From Paenibacillus sp. PastM-3 (GTDB lineage: Bacteria; Bacillota; Bacilli; Paenibacillales; Paenibacillaceae), in contig NZ_JARXXP010000004.1 in assembly GCF_029893965.1 (NCBI RefSeq), forward strand, positions 1 to 64,000: a DNA stretch of 64,000 nt, written 5' to 3'. The notes below the pieces were generated by a model. The model saw only the letters and a list, made by a program, of their open reading frames with translations, did no database searches and was not told where the DNA came from. The translations under genes and the position numbers were made by a program. This document shows positions 36,253-49,674 of the stretch, in pieces; positions within the stretch are counted from its first letter, which is position 1, and each line of letters starts with the position of its first letter.

Positions 36253-37263
36253 ATGAGTGTAAAAGTTGGTATTAACGGTTTTGGACGTATTGGACGCCTT
36301 GCATTCCGCCGTATTCAAAATGTAGAAGGTATCGAAGTGGTAGCAATCAACGACTTGACTGACGCTAAGATGCTTGCTCATTTGCTTAAATATGATACAA
36401 CTCAAGGTAAATTCCAGGGAGACGTTGAAGTTCATGACGGATTCTTCAAAGTAAACGGTAAAGAAGTTAAGGTTCTTGCGAACCGTAACCCGGAAGAACT
36501 GCCTTGGGGCGACCTCGGCGTAGACATCGTTCTGGAGTGCACAGGCTTCTTCACAACTAAAGAAGCTGCTGAAAAGCACCTTAAAGGCGGAGCTAAAAAA
36601 GTAGTTATCTCTGCTCCAGCTACAGGCGACATGAAAACTGTTGTTTACAACGTTAACCATGACATCCTTGATGGTTCCGAAACAGTTATCTCCGGCGCAT
36701 CTTGCACAACCAACTGCCTGGCTCCAATGGCAAAAGTCCTGAACGACAAGTTCGGTGTGGTTGAAGGCCTGATGACTACAATCCACGCTTACACTGGCGA
36801 CCAGAACACTCTTGATGCTCCACACGCTAAAGGTGACTTCAGACGCGCTCGTGCAGCTGCTGAGAACATCATCCCTAACACTACCGGTGCTGCAAAAGCA
36901 ATCGGTCTGGTAATTCCAGAACTGAAAGGCAAACTTGACGGAGCAGCACAACGCGTGCCTGTTGCTACAGGTTCCCTGACTGAGCTGGTTACTGTTCTTG
37001 AAAAATCCGTAACTGTTGAAGAAATCAACGCAGCAATGAAGGAAGCTTCCGATCCAGAAACTTACGGCTACACTGAAGATGAAATCGTATCTTCCGACAT
37101 CAAGGGCATGACTTTCGGTTCCCTGTACGATGCAACACAAACCAAAGTCCTGACTGTTGGCGACAAACAACTGGTTAAAACGGTTGCTTGGTACGACAAC
37201 GAAATGTCCTACACTGCACAGCTGGTTCGCACTTTGGAACACTTCGCAAAACTGGCTAAGTAA
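36253..37263 (+). CDS. gapA: Glyceraldehyde-3-phosphate dehydrogenase
   Basis: A 336-residue NAD-dependent glycolytic enzyme. NAD-binding [15 protein letters not shown] opens the protein, the catalytic Cys is in [13 protein letters not shown] near residue 153 and the His in HAYTGDQ near 180. Codons are strongly biased as for abundant proteins. AGGAGG is well placed. The 117-base cggR-gapA gap also holds TTGACG and TGAATA (17 apart) as a possible internal promoter, and in Bacillus the mRNA is cut in this gap. Confidence 0.97.
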   Translation: MSVKVGINGFGRIGRLAFRRIQNVEGIEVVAINDLTDAKMLAHLLKYDTTQGKFQGDVEVHDGFFKVNGKEVKVLANRNPEELPWGDLGVDIVLECTGFFTTKEAAEKHLKGGAKKVVISAPATGDMKTVVYNVNHDILDGSETVISGASCTTNCLAPMAKVLNDKFGVVEGLMTTIHAYTGDQNTLDAPHAKGDFRRARAAAENIIPNTTGAAKAIGLVIPELKGKLDGAAQRVPVATGSLTELVTVLEKSVTVEEINAAMKEASDPETYGYTEDEIVSSDIKGMTFGSLYDATQTKVLTVGDKQLVKTVAWYDNEMSYTAQLVRTLEHFAKLAK

Positions 37264-37290
37264 GACCGGCTTAACATAAGCAGCATCTAT

Positions 37291-37327
37291 AGAGCGGAAA
37301 CAGAAGTTCCTTGTTTCCGCTCTTTCT
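37291..37327 (+). terminator. Hairpin between gapA and pgk
   Basis: AGAGCGGAAACA and TGTTTCCGCTCT form a 12-bp stem followed by TTTCT. The short T run suggests partial termination or protection of gapA mRNA, which would raise gapA over the downstream genes. Confidence 0.65.
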
Positions 37328-37354
37328 AAATTTGGGTGTGGAGGAAGACTAATC

Positions 37355-39320
<1,966 letters not shown>

Positions 39321-39322
39321 GG

Positions 39323-40867
39323 ATGTCATCTCCAAGACCTGTAGCATTAATTATCATGGACGGATTCGGATTGCGGAATACGGATGAAGGCAACGCGGTT
39401 GCCCAAGCCAATAAACCCAATTATGACCGTTACCTGAAGCAATATCCGAACACTACGCTTACCGCTTGCGGCGAAGCTGTAGGTCTGCCTGAAGGACAAA
39501 TGGGCAACTCGGAAGTAGGACACCTTAACATCGGCGCAGGCCGGATCGTATACCAGGATCTTACCCGTATTGACAAGTCGATTCGTGACGGTGAGTTCTT
39601 TGAGAACGAAACGCTGGTTGCAGCTGTAAGAAGCGCCAAGTCCACCGGCAAAAAGCTCCACCTGTATGCGCTCGTATCCGACGGCGGCGTGCACAGTCAC
39701 ATCAATCACCTGTTCGCCATGCTCGATCTGGCCAAGAAAGAAGATATGCACGAAGTGTATATCCATGCTTTCATGGACGGACGCGACGTTGCGCCTGACA
39801 GCGGACAAAAGTTCGTTCAGGATCTGATCGCGAAGATCGAAGAAGTTGGCGTAGGTACAATTGCTACGGTATCCGGACGTTACTACGCGATGGACCGTGA
39901 CAAGCGCTGGGAGCGTGTAGAGAAGGCTTACCAGGCAATGGTATATGGCGAAGGCCCTAAATATACCGATGCGCTGCAGGCCATCACTGCATCCTACCAG
40001 AATTCCGTGTATGATGAATTCGTAGAGCCTAGTGTAATCGTGGACAGCAACGACCAGCCGGTAGGGGTAGTGGAAAGCGGCGATTCCGTCGTATTCCTGA
40101 ACTTCCGTCCTGACCGTGCGATCCAGCTGTCGCAGGTATTCACGAACTCCGATTTCCGCGGGTTCGACCGTGGTCCTTTGTTCCCGCAGGATCTGCACTT
40201 CGTGTGCCTGACTACGTTCAGTGAAACGGTACAGGGTTATGTAGCCTACTCGCCGAAGAACCTGGACAATACCCTGGGTGAAGTGCTTGTACAGAACAAC
40301 AAGAAGCAGCTGCGTATTGCGGAAACTGAAAAGTACCCGCACGTAACCTTCTTCTTCAGCGGCGGACGCGATGAAGAGCTTCCAGGCGAAACCCGCATCC
40401 TGATTAACTCGCCAAAAGTGGCAACCTATGATCTCAAGCCTGAGATGAGCGCATACGAAGTGGCGGCGGCCTGCGTAGCAGAAATCGAAGCGGACAGACA
40501 GGATGCCATTATCTTGAACTTTGCGAACCCTGATATGGTAGGACACTCCGGCATGCTGGAGCCTACGATCAAGGCAGTTGAAGTAACGGATGAATGTGTG
40601 GGTAAAGTCGTAGATGCAGTTGTTGCCAAGGGCGGCGTTGCGATCATCATTGCCGACCACGGTAATGCCGATATGGTATTTGACGAGCAGGGACGTCCGT
40701 TCACCGCTCACACTACCAACCCGGTTCCGTTCATTGTAACCACTGAGAATGTTGTTCTGCGCGAATCCGGTATCCTTGCCGATGTAGCACCGACAATTCT
40801 GGATCTGATGGGACTTCCGCAGCCTGCGGAAATGACCGGACAATCCATGATTGCCAGCCGCAAATAA
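39323..40867 (+). CDS. gpmI: Phosphoglycerate mutase, cofactor-independent
   Basis: A 514-residue manganese-dependent mutase interconverting 3- and 2-phosphoglycerate. It starts [13 protein letters not shown], with the phosphorylated Ser63 in [23 protein letters not shown], and the metal ligands in [13 protein letters not shown]. The ATG is two bases after the tpiA stop, so coupling is likely. Confidence 0.97.
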   Translation: MSSPRPVALIIMDGFGLRNTDEGNAVAQANKPNYDRYLKQYPNTTLTACGEAVGLPEGQMGNSEVGHLNIGAGRIVYQDLTRIDKSIRDGEFFENETLVAAVRSAKSTGKKLHLYALVSDGGVHSHINHLFAMLDLAKKEDMHEVYIHAFMDGRDVAPDSGQKFVQDLIAKIEEVGVGTIATVSGRYYAMDRDKRWERVEKAYQAMVYGEGPKYTDALQAITASYQNSVYDEFVEPSVIVDSNDQPVGVVESGDSVVFLNFRPDRAIQLSQVFTNSDFRGFDRGPLFPQDLHFVCLTTFSETVQGYVAYSPKNLDNTLGEVLVQNNKKQLRIAETEKYPHVTFFFSGGRDEELPGETRILINSPKVATYDLKPEMSAYEVAAACVAEIEADRQDAIILNFANPDMVGHSGMLEPTIKAVEVTDECVGKVVDAVVAKGGVAIIIADHGNADMVFDEQGRPFTAHTTNPVPFIVTTENVVLRESGILADVAPTILDLMGLPQPAEMTGQSMIASRK

Positions 40868-40911
40868 GCAGGGCTTACAGAACACTTTGCAATAACCAAA
40901 ACCATTGTTAA

Positions 40912-42213
<1,302 letters not shown>

Positions 42214-42236
42214 TTTCTTTTGATATAGCTTTAAGA

Positions 42237-42263
42237 GCCTGCCGGCTTCCGGCAGGCTTTTTT
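42237..42263 (+). terminator. Terminator of the glycolytic operon
   Basis: GCCTGCCGG-CTT-CCGGCAGGC followed by six T. Confidence 0.95.
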
Positions 42264-42390
42264 ATGAGTTGTTAGCTGGTAGAAGGTTGTATTCGCTTTA
42301 ACGCTATGATAAAATAAAAATGCTGTTTATGAATTCGTGAAATCTAAATTACCATAGATAGTGATGCTTGGACGTAGGAGGTGGAAGTGA

Positions 42391-42624
42391 ATGGATATCT
42401 TTTTGAAAATTGTGCTCCTGGTTTTTTCCGTCGGTCTGATTGCGGTCGTTCTTCTGCAAAAAGGGAAAAGCGCGGGTCTTTCCGGTGCCATCTCCGGCGG
42501 TGCTGAGCATCTCTTCGGTAAAACCAAAGCTCGCGGTATGGAACTCGTACTGCAGCGTGTAACAGTTGCATTGGCAGCCGGATTCTTTATCATGTCAATC
42601 GTTGTTGCCATTTTTGTAGACTAA
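42391..42624 (+). CDS. secG: Preprotein translocase subunit SecG
   Basis: A 77-residue protein with two membrane segments (about residues 3-22 and 55-75) joined by the family loop LLQKGKSAGLSGAISGGAEHLFG. It is the accessory subunit of the SecYEG channel. AGGAGG lies ten bases before the ATG. secG-rnr-smpB-ssrA is the usual Bacillales order. Confidence 0.95.
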   Translation: MDIFLKIVLLVFSVGLIAVVLLQKGKSAGLSGAISGGAEHLFGKTKARGMELVLQRVTVALAAGFFIMSIVVAIFVD

Positions 42625-42637
42625 ACTGCATACACTA

Positions 42638-42680
42638 AGCCTTCGCTCTGTTCTGAATGGAATGGGGCGGGGGCTTTTTA
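42638..42680 (+). terminator. secG terminator
   Basis: AGCCTTCGCTC pairs with the GGGCGGGGGCT side through several G:T pairs and is followed by TTTTTATTTTT. Confidence 0.7.
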
Positions 42681-42869
42681 TTTTTGGATTTTTGAGCCTG
42701 CGTTAACCTTGGGATAATCATAACAGGGATGGGCGGGATTGATTTCGTGTATACTAGGGTATGAAGTATATAGAGGTAAAATTTACTTGATGCAAGAAGA
42801 ACCAAAGAGGACAAGACGTACATATTTGCCGGCAGCATACGGTGCTGCGAAAGGGCCGAGGTGACTTAT

Positions 42870-45716
42870 TTGATAACACAGGAAATATTACTTGATTTTA
42901 TGCGGGAAACCGCTTATAAGCCGCTGACTTACGATGAGCTGGTCAGCCATTTTGCGATAGAGGACAGCGCTTCGTTCAAGGCGTTTGAGGATTTGCTCTC
43001 AGAACTGGAGCAGGACGGCCGGATTGTACTGACCCGGAATAACCGTTATGGTGTGCCGGAACGGATGGATCTTTTGCGCGGACGGCTGCAGGCTCATGCT
43101 AAGGGCTTTGCTTTTCTGATTCCTGATGACCGCGATCATCCTGATGTGTATATTCATGCCAATGATCTGAAGGGTGCAATGAACGGGGATATCGTACTTA
43201 TCCGTATCACCTCCAAGAGCCCTTCAGGCGGACGGATGGAAGGTGAAGTGGAACGGATCATCAAACGCGGTGTGCTGCAGACTGTCGGAGTGTTTCAGAG
43301 CCTGGAGACTTATGGTTTTGTGCTGCCCGATGATAAGCGGATTAACCGGGATATTTTCATTCCGAAGCAGTCGTTTGGCGGAGCGGTTGACGGTGAAAAG
43401 GTTGTTGTGCGCATCGTAAATTACCCGGAAGGCCGGGCAGCGGCAGAAGGCGAAGTTATTGAGATTCTCGGGCATAAGGATGACCCGGGGGTTGATATTC
43501 TTTCTGTTATCCGCAAGCATCAGCTGCCGGAGGCTTTTCCTGCTGAGGTAATGCGGGAAGCGGAGCAGGCTCCGGATTCCATTACGGAAGAAGAGATTGT
43601 ACAGCAGGGCCGGCGCGATCTGCGCGGACTGAACATTGTGACGATCGATGGCGCTGATGCCAAGGACCTTGATGATGCGGTTAATGTGCAGCGTCTGGAG
43701 AACGGAAATTACAAGCTGGGCGTTCATATCGCTGACGTCGGTTATTACGTGCGTGAGGGCTCGGAGCTGGATAAGGAAGCATATGACCGGGGATGCAGCG
43801 TCTATCTGGTAGACCGGGTTATTCCGATGCTGCCGCACCGGCTGTCGAACGGGATCTGCAGTCTTAACCCCAAGGTGGACCGGCTCACCATGTCCTGTGA
43901 GATGGAGTTCAACGAGCATATGAAGGTCGTGAAGCATGATGTTTTTACGAGCGTTATCCGTACCAAAGAAAGAATGACCTATTCCGACGTCCGCAAAATT
44001 GTGGAGGATGAAGATCCGGAGCTGCTGGAGCGCTATAGCCCGCTGATCGAGGATTTTCGTCTGATGAAAGAGCTGGCGATGAAGCTGCGGGCGGCCCGGA
44101 TGCGGCGCGGAGCGGTTGATTTTGACTTTGAAGAAAGCAAAATCATCGTCGATGAGACCGGCAAAGCGATTGATATCGTAAAACGCGAACGTTCCGTGGC
44201 GGAACAGATTATTGAGGAATTTATGCTGGCGGCTAACGAGACAGTGGCTGAGCATTTCCACTGGCTGAAGGTGCCGTTCCTGTACCGTATCCATGAGGAC
44301 CCGGATCAGGAGAAGCTGCAGAACTTTATGGCTTTTGCCGCTAACTTCGGCTACCATGTCAAAGGCCGGGGGAATTCCATTCACCCGCGTGCCCTGCAGG
44401 ATCTGCTCGAGCAGATTGAAGGGACGAAGGAGCAGACGGTGATCAGCACGATGATGCTGCGCTCGATGAAGCAGGCGAAATATGATGCCGAGAGCACGGG
44501 CCACTTTGGACTGGCTGCCGAATACTATTCCCATTTCACTTCACCAATCCGCCGTTATCCTGACCTTGTCATTCACCGTGTGATGCGTGAGGTGCTTGAG
44601 AACGGCGGGGCGCTGACCGAGAAGCGGCATGAGTATCTGGCCAGCCGGATGCCCGATATTGCCCAGCAGTCCTCCGAGCGTGAGCGCGTGGCCGTTGAAG
44701 CTGAACGTGATACCGAACAGCTGAAGAAGGCTGAGTATATGCAGGATAAGGTCGGGGAGGAGTTCGAGGCGATGGTCAGCAGTGTGACCAGCTTCGGGAT
44801 GTTCATCGAGCTTGAAAATACCGTCGAAGGCCTGATCCGTCTCAGCGCTCTGACGGATGATTACTACCACTTCGACGAAGCCCATATGGCGCTGATCGGT
44901 GAGCGTACGTCCAAGGTGTTCCGCATCGGCGACGAGGTGAAGATCCGTGTCGCCAAGGTGAACATGGACGACCATACGATCGACTTTGAGCTGGTTGACA
45001 TGAAGCCGCGTGCAGCGGGTGAACACCGCAGCTACGGCGGCCGTCCGGGCAAGGGCGGCGGCTTCGCCGGGGGTAAAGGCGGGCGCGGTGGCAAGGACAA
45101 GCCCGGGGCTGGCAGAGGTAAGGGCAGCGGCGCAGCAGGTGCCGCAAAGAGCTTCGGTGCCGCCGGTAAAGGCAAGGGCGGCGGCAAGCGCAAAGCCGGT
45201 GCCGTAGCTACCGGCACATGGGAGACGGCGCCGCGCAGCGAAGCGGCGCCCGGCGGAAGCGCGCCGGCGGATGCGCCTGCGCGCGGCAAGCGCGGGGGCG
45301 GCCCGGCTGAGGCCGCGCGCCGTGCTTTTGCCGCCCTGAACGGCGAAGCGGGCGGCAGCAGTGCGCCGCGTGAGCGCAGCGGCGGCGGAAGAGGCCGCGG
45401 CGGAGCGGCTGGAGGCGATGCCGCAGGGCGCGGCATCAGCTTCGGCTTCGGCTCCGGCAAGGGCGGCTACGGCGCGCCGGCTGGAGACGGCGCGGGCAGC
45501 GGCGAGCTGCGCGGGGTTGACGCGAACACCCGGTTCACGAGCCGGGAGGACCGCGGGTTTGAAAGCCGCAGCAGTGGCAGCGGCAAGGATAAGGGCCGCC
45601 GCAAGAAGAAAGGCGGCGTCTTCACTAGCCCGGCTGTCACGCCGGGCGGCCAGGGTAGCGGCAACGCGGAGAACGCCGTGCGCCGCAAGAAAAAGAAGAA
45701 GAAGTCTCAGGAATAG
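42870..45716 (+). CDS. rnr: Ribonuclease R with a long low-complexity tail
   Basis: A 948-residue 3'-5' exoribonuclease that degrades structured RNA and works with SmpB-tmRNA on non-stop mRNA. Cold-shock RNA-binding domains (about 60-230) precede the RNB catalytic domain with [12 protein letters not shown] and [12 protein letters not shown], then an S1 domain ending near residue 710. The last 230 or so residues are almost only Gly, Ala, Lys, Arg, Ser and Pro ([23 protein letters not shown]), ending in KKKKKK. The B. subtilis tail is only about 70. TTG 42870 with AGGTGA upstream is preferred; GTG 42861 is the alternative. Confidence 0.93.
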   Translation: MITQEILLDFMRETAYKPLTYDELVSHFAIEDSASFKAFEDLLSELEQDGRIVLTRNNRYGVPERMDLLRGRLQAHAKGFAFLIPDDRDHPDVYIHANDLKGAMNGDIVLIRITSKSPSGGRMEGEVERIIKRGVLQTVGVFQSLETYGFVLPDDKRINRDIFIPKQSFGGAVDGEKVVVRIVNYPEGRAAAEGEVIEILGHKDDPGVDILSVIRKHQLPEAFPAEVMREAEQAPDSITEEEIVQQGRRDLRGLNIVTIDGADAKDLDDAVNVQRLENGNYKLGVHIADVGYYVREGSELDKEAYDRGCSVYLVDRVIPMLPHRLSNGICSLNPKVDRLTMSCEMEFNEHMKVVKHDVFTSVIRTKERMTYSDVRKIVEDEDPELLERYSPLIEDFRLMKELAMKLRAARMRRGAVDFDFEESKIIVDETGKAIDIVKRERSVAEQIIEEFMLAANETVAEHFHWLKVPFLYRIHEDPDQEKLQNFMAFAANFGYHVKGRGNSIHPRALQDLLEQIEGTKEQTVISTMMLRSMKQAKYDAESTGHFGLAAEYYSHFTSPIRRYPDLVIHRVMREVLENGGALTEKRHEYLASRMPDIAQQSSERERVAVEAERDTEQLKKAEYMQDKVGEEFEAMVSSVTSFGMFIELENTVEGLIRLSALTDDYYHFDEAHMALIGERTSKVFRIGDEVKIRVAKVNMDDHTIDFELVDMKPRAAGEHRSYGGRPGKGGGFAGGKGGRGGKDKPGAGRGKGSGAAGAAKSFGAAGKGKGGGKRKAGAVATGTWETAPRSEAAPGGSAPADAPARGKRGGGPAEAARRAFAALNGEAGGSSAPRERSGGGRGRGGAAGGDAAGRGISFGFGSGKGGYGAPAGDGAGSGELRGVDANTRFTSREDRGFESRSSGSGKDKGRRKKKGGVFTSPAVTPGGQGSGNAENAVRRKKKKKKSQE

Positions 45717-45730
45717 ACTGAGACAGAGGG

Positions 45731-45774
45731 GCACCCGAAGCAGCTTATATGGTTGCTTCGGGCGCTTTTTTTTT
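45731..45774 (+). terminator. rnr terminator
   Basis: GCACCCGAAGCA against TGCTTCGGGCGC followed by nine T. Confidence 0.92.
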
Positions 45775-45882
45775 GCATGCAGCTGTTGTCTGCGGATGTC
45801 TTGATCTGTACATACTGTCTGTTGTTTGCCTTCGGGAATTATTTGGCATACTTATTGTGCCGAGCTTACGTCACAACGATTC

Positions 45883-46065
45883 TAACGGACTCAGATGCCG
45901 TTATTCTCTGCATATTACCCTCCTGCAGCAGGTAATGGACTCCAGTGACCTTATGTGTTACTAAAGTGTGGAAATTACAGCAAACCAGCATAAATAGCGT
46001 CATCTGTGTCTGTTAGAATATCAAACTGCAGGAATATCACCCAATAAGGTCCCCTGAGTCCGTTA
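45883..46065. repeat. Cluster of four 24-base dispersed repeats
   Basis: Four copies of a 24-base unit with the consensus core TAACGGACTCAG then about GGACCTTATT: plus strand at 45883-45906 and 45933-45956, minus strand at 45992-46015 and 46042-46065, so two face two. They differ at a few positions each. The 653-base gap 45717-46369 has no credible gene besides these repeats and the rnr terminator; TTGATACAATATAG-like sequence near 46302 may hold the smpB promoter. Confidence 0.75.
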
Positions 46066-46369
46066 CATGTGACCAATTGGCCCGAAATGTTAGCGTTAAG
46101 ATTAATCCGGTCGATTACTGAACAATGAGTCCTCTTAAGCAGTACAATTATGCGGGAATGACCGTGTATTGAGGACAATATTAGCTTAGTCATATCGCTT
46201 TATCTAACTACCTGACATACAGTTGTCAAAATGATCTGCCGATGTTGAGCCTGTTACTAGCCGAAGCTGGAAACGTGCTTCCTTGCGTTCACCGGATCCA
46301 TTTTGATACAATATAGATCTGACATTAACTCTGCTTCTTGCGGGGAATTCGATTCAAGGAGTGACTTTC

Positions 46370-46849
46370 ATGGGTAAAAAAGCAGACGGGAAAGTGCTCG
46401 CCCAGAACAAAAAAGCTTCCCATGATTATTTTATCGAGGACACTTATGAAGCGGGTATGGTGCTGACCGGTACAGAGATCAAGTCGCTGCGTAATGGCCG
46501 CGCTAACATCGGTGATGCGTTCGCTACCATCCGTAATGGCGAGATTCATATCCATAACATGCATATCAGCCCTTTTGAGCAGGGTAACCGTTCCAATCCT
46601 GACGATCCGACGCGTACGCGTAAGCTGCTGATGCACAAGGTGCAGATCAACAAGCTGCTCGGCTTATCCAAGCAGGATGGCTACTCGATAGTGCCGCTGA
46701 AGATCTATGTGCGTAACGGCTATGCCAAGCTGCTGATCGGCCTCGGTAAAGGTAAGAAGCAATACGACAAACGCGACTCTGCCGCCAAAAAGGACGCTCA
46801 ACGCGATATCCAGCGCGCGCTGCGTGAGAAGCAGAAGATCGCCAGATAA
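46370..46849 (+). CDS. smpB: SsrA-binding protein SmpB
   Basis: A 159-residue basic RNA-binding protein that delivers tmRNA to stalled ribosomes. It shows [28 protein letters not shown] start, the [13 protein letters not shown] core and the basic C-terminal [16 protein letters not shown]...RALREKQK tail. AAGGAG is eight bases before ATG 46370. Its partner ssrA follows 196 bases later. Confidence 0.96.
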   Translation: MGKKADGKVLAQNKKASHDYFIEDTYEAGMVLTGTEIKSLRNGRANIGDAFATIRNGEIHIHNMHISPFEQGNRSNPDDPTRTRKLLMHKVQINKLLGLSKQDGYSIVPLKIYVRNGYAKLLIGLGKGKKQYDKRDSAAKKDAQRDIQRALREKQKIAR

Positions 46850-46934
46850 GCTGCTAACGTGTTACCGGAAGCAGGAATTCCAGATTGCTCCTTCAATTCC
46901 TTTAACCCACGTGTTAAAGTGTTGATAAATGTGC

Positions 46935-46940
46935 TATACT
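46935..46940 (+). promoter_or_regulatory. ssrA promoter (extended -10)
   Basis: TGCTATACT is an extended -10 about 105 bases before the mature tmRNA end; the -35 region is weak. It is the only clear promoter between smpB and ssrA. Confidence 0.55.
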
Positions 46941-46957
46941 GTGTAAGTAAGATTTTT

Positions 46958-47040
46958 GCTTCGTGGCAGTCCTCAGGTTAGAGGCTGCAGATTGGATCTC
47001 TCTTGCTTAGAAGATCCGCTTGATCCGAAGCGCCCTTTTT
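46958..47040 (+). ncRNA. Structured leader of pre-tmRNA
   Basis: GCTTCG (46958-46963) pairs with CGAAGC (47026-47031) and encloses two hairpins: GCAG-CCTC/GAGG-CTGC and GGATC/GATCC. The outer stem is followed by GCCCTTTTT, five bases before the mature ssrA end. It may guide 5' processing or act as an attenuator. Confidence 0.4.
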
Positions 47041-47045
47041 AATGA

Positions 47046-47407
47046 GGGGCCGTTCTTGGATTCGACGGGGGTAGTTCGAGCATGAGCAGCGAGTAGTGGG
47101 GACGCGTCCGCTTCATCAACGCTAAAGCCTATTAAACGGCAAACAAAACAACAACTACGCTTTCGCAGCTTAATAACCTGTGTGCGTGCTTCTACCCTGC
47201 ATCGCCCATGTGACAGGGATAGGGGCTAACAAGTAGTGGGATACGCTGTCTGGTCTCCGCCTGGGGTCAGCAGAAGAAGATAATCAGGCTGACCCAACGT
47301 ATAGCCGGTTACGGGGCGATACTCGGGTGACATCAAATCCGTGACTACACTCGTAGAAACTTATGTGCCGTTATCTTCGGACAGGGGTTCGACTCCCCTC
47401 GGCTCCA
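47046..47407 (+). ncRNA. ssrA: tmRNA
   Basis: The 5' end GGGGCCG pairs with 3' CGGCTCC, the tRNA-like T-arm reads GGTTCGACTCC, and the CCA is not encoded. The tag frame at 47138-47176 reads GKQNNNYAFAA then two TAA stops (an alanine is added first from the charged tmRNA). The tag ends FAA rather than the LAA usual in Bacillus. It rescues ribosomes with SmpB. The 3' half is repeated three more times, wholly or in part, downstream. Confidence 0.97.
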
Positions 47408-47420
47408 TATGGAGTATCAG
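47282..47420 (+). repeat. ssrA 3'-end repeat, copy 1 (attachment-type site)
   Basis: This 139-base stretch, the ssrA 3' part plus 13 bases beyond it, recurs at 52479-52617; the last 96 bases (47325-47420) are identical, while a 25-base internal piece differs. Integration of islands into the 3' end of ssrA is well known and leaves this direct-repeat pattern. Confidence 0.9.
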
Positions 47421-47422
47421 AA

Positions 47423-47447
47423 AAGAGACCCTTGGGGGTCTTTTTTT
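47423..47447 (+). terminator. ssrA terminator
   Basis: GACCC-TTGG-GGGTC stem with seven T. Confidence 0.88.
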
Positions 47448-47594
47448 CATGTTATCGTACTCGACGCGGATGGTTTATCCTCGTGGCTGTAGGGTTTCTG
47501 GATCTTCTGAGGTCGAATAAGAAATAGTTCTGACAATATGCGTGGTGGAACCACCTTATATACCTCATTTTATGCCATCTGATTATAGCTCTAA

Positions 47595-47670
47595 AACCGG
47601 TTTTCCTTCGGGTCAGCCTGATTATCTTCTTCTGTTTACCATAGGCTGAGACTAGACAGCCTATCCCACT
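47595..47670 (-). repeat. Inverted fragment of a divergent ssrA
   Basis: Read on the minus strand this matches ssrA from AGTGGGATA to GGCTGACCC (54 of 61 bases), then carries GAAGG and CCGGTT like copy 2 rather than ssrA proper. A 19-base stretch, 47605-47623, is the exact reverse complement of 52479-52497. The rest of 47448-47754 has no gene. Confidence 0.85.
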
Positions 47671-47754
47671 GCGTGAACACAGGATTTAATATATAATTAT
47701 CTATTATTAGTATTGCATGTTGTATGTTGTATGCTTCAATTGGGAGGTAATCAT

Positions 47755-49470
47755 TTGGCACATAGTAAAAAGAAGAGACGGTTAGATGTCCCTGCTACAG
47801 GTATGAACATAATGGTATCTGCTGATTACAATGAGATGATGCAATATTCTCCATCAGAGACAGAAATAATTGCTCAATTTAAAAAAGCAAGTATAGGAAA
47901 CCTCTTTCCTGCGATCTCTCGGCTAATAGCCTCATCACATATGGATGATACTGATATTGTTTTAAATGAAGTCATCATAAGGTGCTGGGAACAAGGAATA
48001 CATAAAGATTATATCGAACGAATATTACATTATAAGCGACCTAATGTGTTTTTTAATAACAGGCAAATGCTATTAAATGCAGTTAAGTGGTTACTCGTTC
48101 ATGCAGATGAGGTAACTTATAATGATGTGCCTGAAATAAATAACCCTAGTACATTTATGGATTGTTTCTATCTTTCCACCATGCTCTCTAGTTTCTATCA
48201 AATTCCTACAGACATGAAAATCATTGAACTTGAAAGTGTGCAAAATGGAATTTTCAATCGAAATGTTAATTATCTGCACACTGTACAAAGAAGCATTGAA
48301 TGTTATTTGAATATAGCTTCTCAAAAGGACAGATTTAAAACTAAAGAGTATGTAGATATTGCGGAATTGTTTTATAACAATACTGGTGTTAGCATCAAAG
48401 CTTACTTATTTTTTATGACTGCAATTAATGCATCATTTTATCCAAGTGGCGATGTCAGAGATTTTATATGGACGAATAGAATGGTGAACGATGTTAATAA
48501 GTATATACAATATCTTGGCATAGACACGGACGAGATTCAAAACCTATTTCAAATGACGACAATCTCCATGGAGGAATTTAAGCAGAGTTTTGCAGAATCG
48601 ACCTGTCATAGATGGGATTTTAATTATTTTAGGAAGAAGCCAGTTATTCGTCAAGGGGAGGTTTTCTATCCACTTGATAGTCAGTTGGTGCTTGATAATA
48701 TATGGGATGGATTATATTGGAGAATTATTGATGGTTTAGGTCCAGAACTAGCAAATAAGTTTAGAATATTTATTGGTCGCATATTTGAGTTGTATTGTCA
48801 CGATTTACTGGTTAATGCAGAACCATCACTAAAAATGGCTAGGTATATTCCTGAGTTTCATTATAAGTATGCAAAAAATAATTTGCTATCACCAGATGGT
48901 TTTGTTCAGTATAAAAACGATTTGATTGTATTCGATTATAAAGCTAAAAGATTAAACATGCAGACAACTCTTGTAGCTGGTAATATAGAATCGTTTGAGA
49001 AGGATATTTCTCAATTAATTATTGAACCTGCTAAGAAAATATATGCTCATCTTCAAAGGTTTATGGAGGCACCAATCGAGAATGTGCCGATTGATTTTAC
49101 AAAAGTAAGGAAAATACATGCTGTGATAGTCACACAAGGTTCGCTATCGGGTGTGAAAATTGTATATGAGAGAATAGAACAGAGGCTACGCGATGAGGGC
49201 TTATATGATAGGGGCTCTTTGATTGAATGGCATCTTCTCGATGTAAATGAATTTGAGGAATTAGTGAGTTTAATGGAGCAGGGATGTAACCATGTAAATT
49301 CATTTTCACAAAAAGCTTCTTCCAGATACAGATACATTTCTTTTCATGACTATCTTGCATATGCTAGAAGACCGCATAGCCACTCCGTTACGGCTAAGAA
49401 GCGATTTCATGATTGGCTTAATTATGTAATTGCAGTTATGAAAAGCAATGCACCAAGCGAAGAATCCTGA
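47755..49470 (+). CDS. Unknown protein with PD-(D/E)XK nuclease-like core
   Basis: A 571-residue protein of no family I can name. The N-terminal 330 residues are mostly helical, with no signal or membrane segment. Near the C-terminus GRIFELYCHDLL (Glu345), SPDGFV (Asp381) and FDYKAK (Asp394, Lys396) have the order and spacing of a restriction-type nuclease active site. TTG 47755 is chosen because GGAGGT lies six bases upstream; in-frame ATG 47713 has no ribosome site. Codon use and base composition are AT-rich, unlike the core genes. A nuclease role in defence is inferred from motif and setting. Confidence 0.7.
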   Translation: MAHSKKKRRLDVPATGMNIMVSADYNEMMQYSPSETEIIAQFKKASIGNLFPAISRLIASSHMDDTDIVLNEVIIRCWEQGIHKDYIERILHYKRPNVFFNNRQMLLNAVKWLLVHADEVTYNDVPEINNPSTFMDCFYLSTMLSSFYQIPTDMKIIELESVQNGIFNRNVNYLHTVQRSIECYLNIASQKDRFKTKEYVDIAELFYNNTGVSIKAYLFFMTAINASFYPSGDVRDFIWTNRMVNDVNKYIQYLGIDTDEIQNLFQMTTISMEEFKQSFAESTCHRWDFNYFRKKPVIRQGEVFYPLDSQLVLDNIWDGLYWRIIDGLGPELANKFRIFIGRIFELYCHDLLVNAEPSLKMARYIPEFHYKYAKNNLLSPDGFVQYKNDLIVFDYKAKRLNMQTTLVAGNIESFEKDISQLIIEPAKKIYAHLQRFMEAPIENVPIDFTKVRKIHAVIVTQGSLSGVKIVYERIEQRLRDEGLYDRGSLIEWHLLDVNEFEELVSLMEQGCNHVNSFSQKASSRYRYISFHDYLAYARRPHSHSVTAKKRFHDWLNYVIAVMKSNAPSEES

Positions 49471-49674
49471 GCTATCGGCAAAGGATGACTCAAGCGGATG
49501 GACTATACTAACACGTTGGGATGTACATTGGGCGTACTTCTGGTTAATACATTTAGTTTTGTCAAAGTTCCCGGTATAATCAGTATTACAATAATACGCA
49601 GTTCCATCGCAGGTACGCCAAAAAGATGTGCCTGTTTTTTTATGCCTACAAACATGATAAGGAAGAGGCATTCA

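Noticed and set aside
45010..45804. Separate Ala/Gly/Arg-rich genes on either strand over the end of rnr
   Set aside because: They are frame shadows of the low-complexity RNase R tail; the rnr frame runs through to its own stop and terminator.
49498..49674. Longer N-terminus of the serine recombinase from 49498
   Set aside because: The family begins at MKVAIYVRV (49675); the upstream frame has no likeness and no ribosome site.
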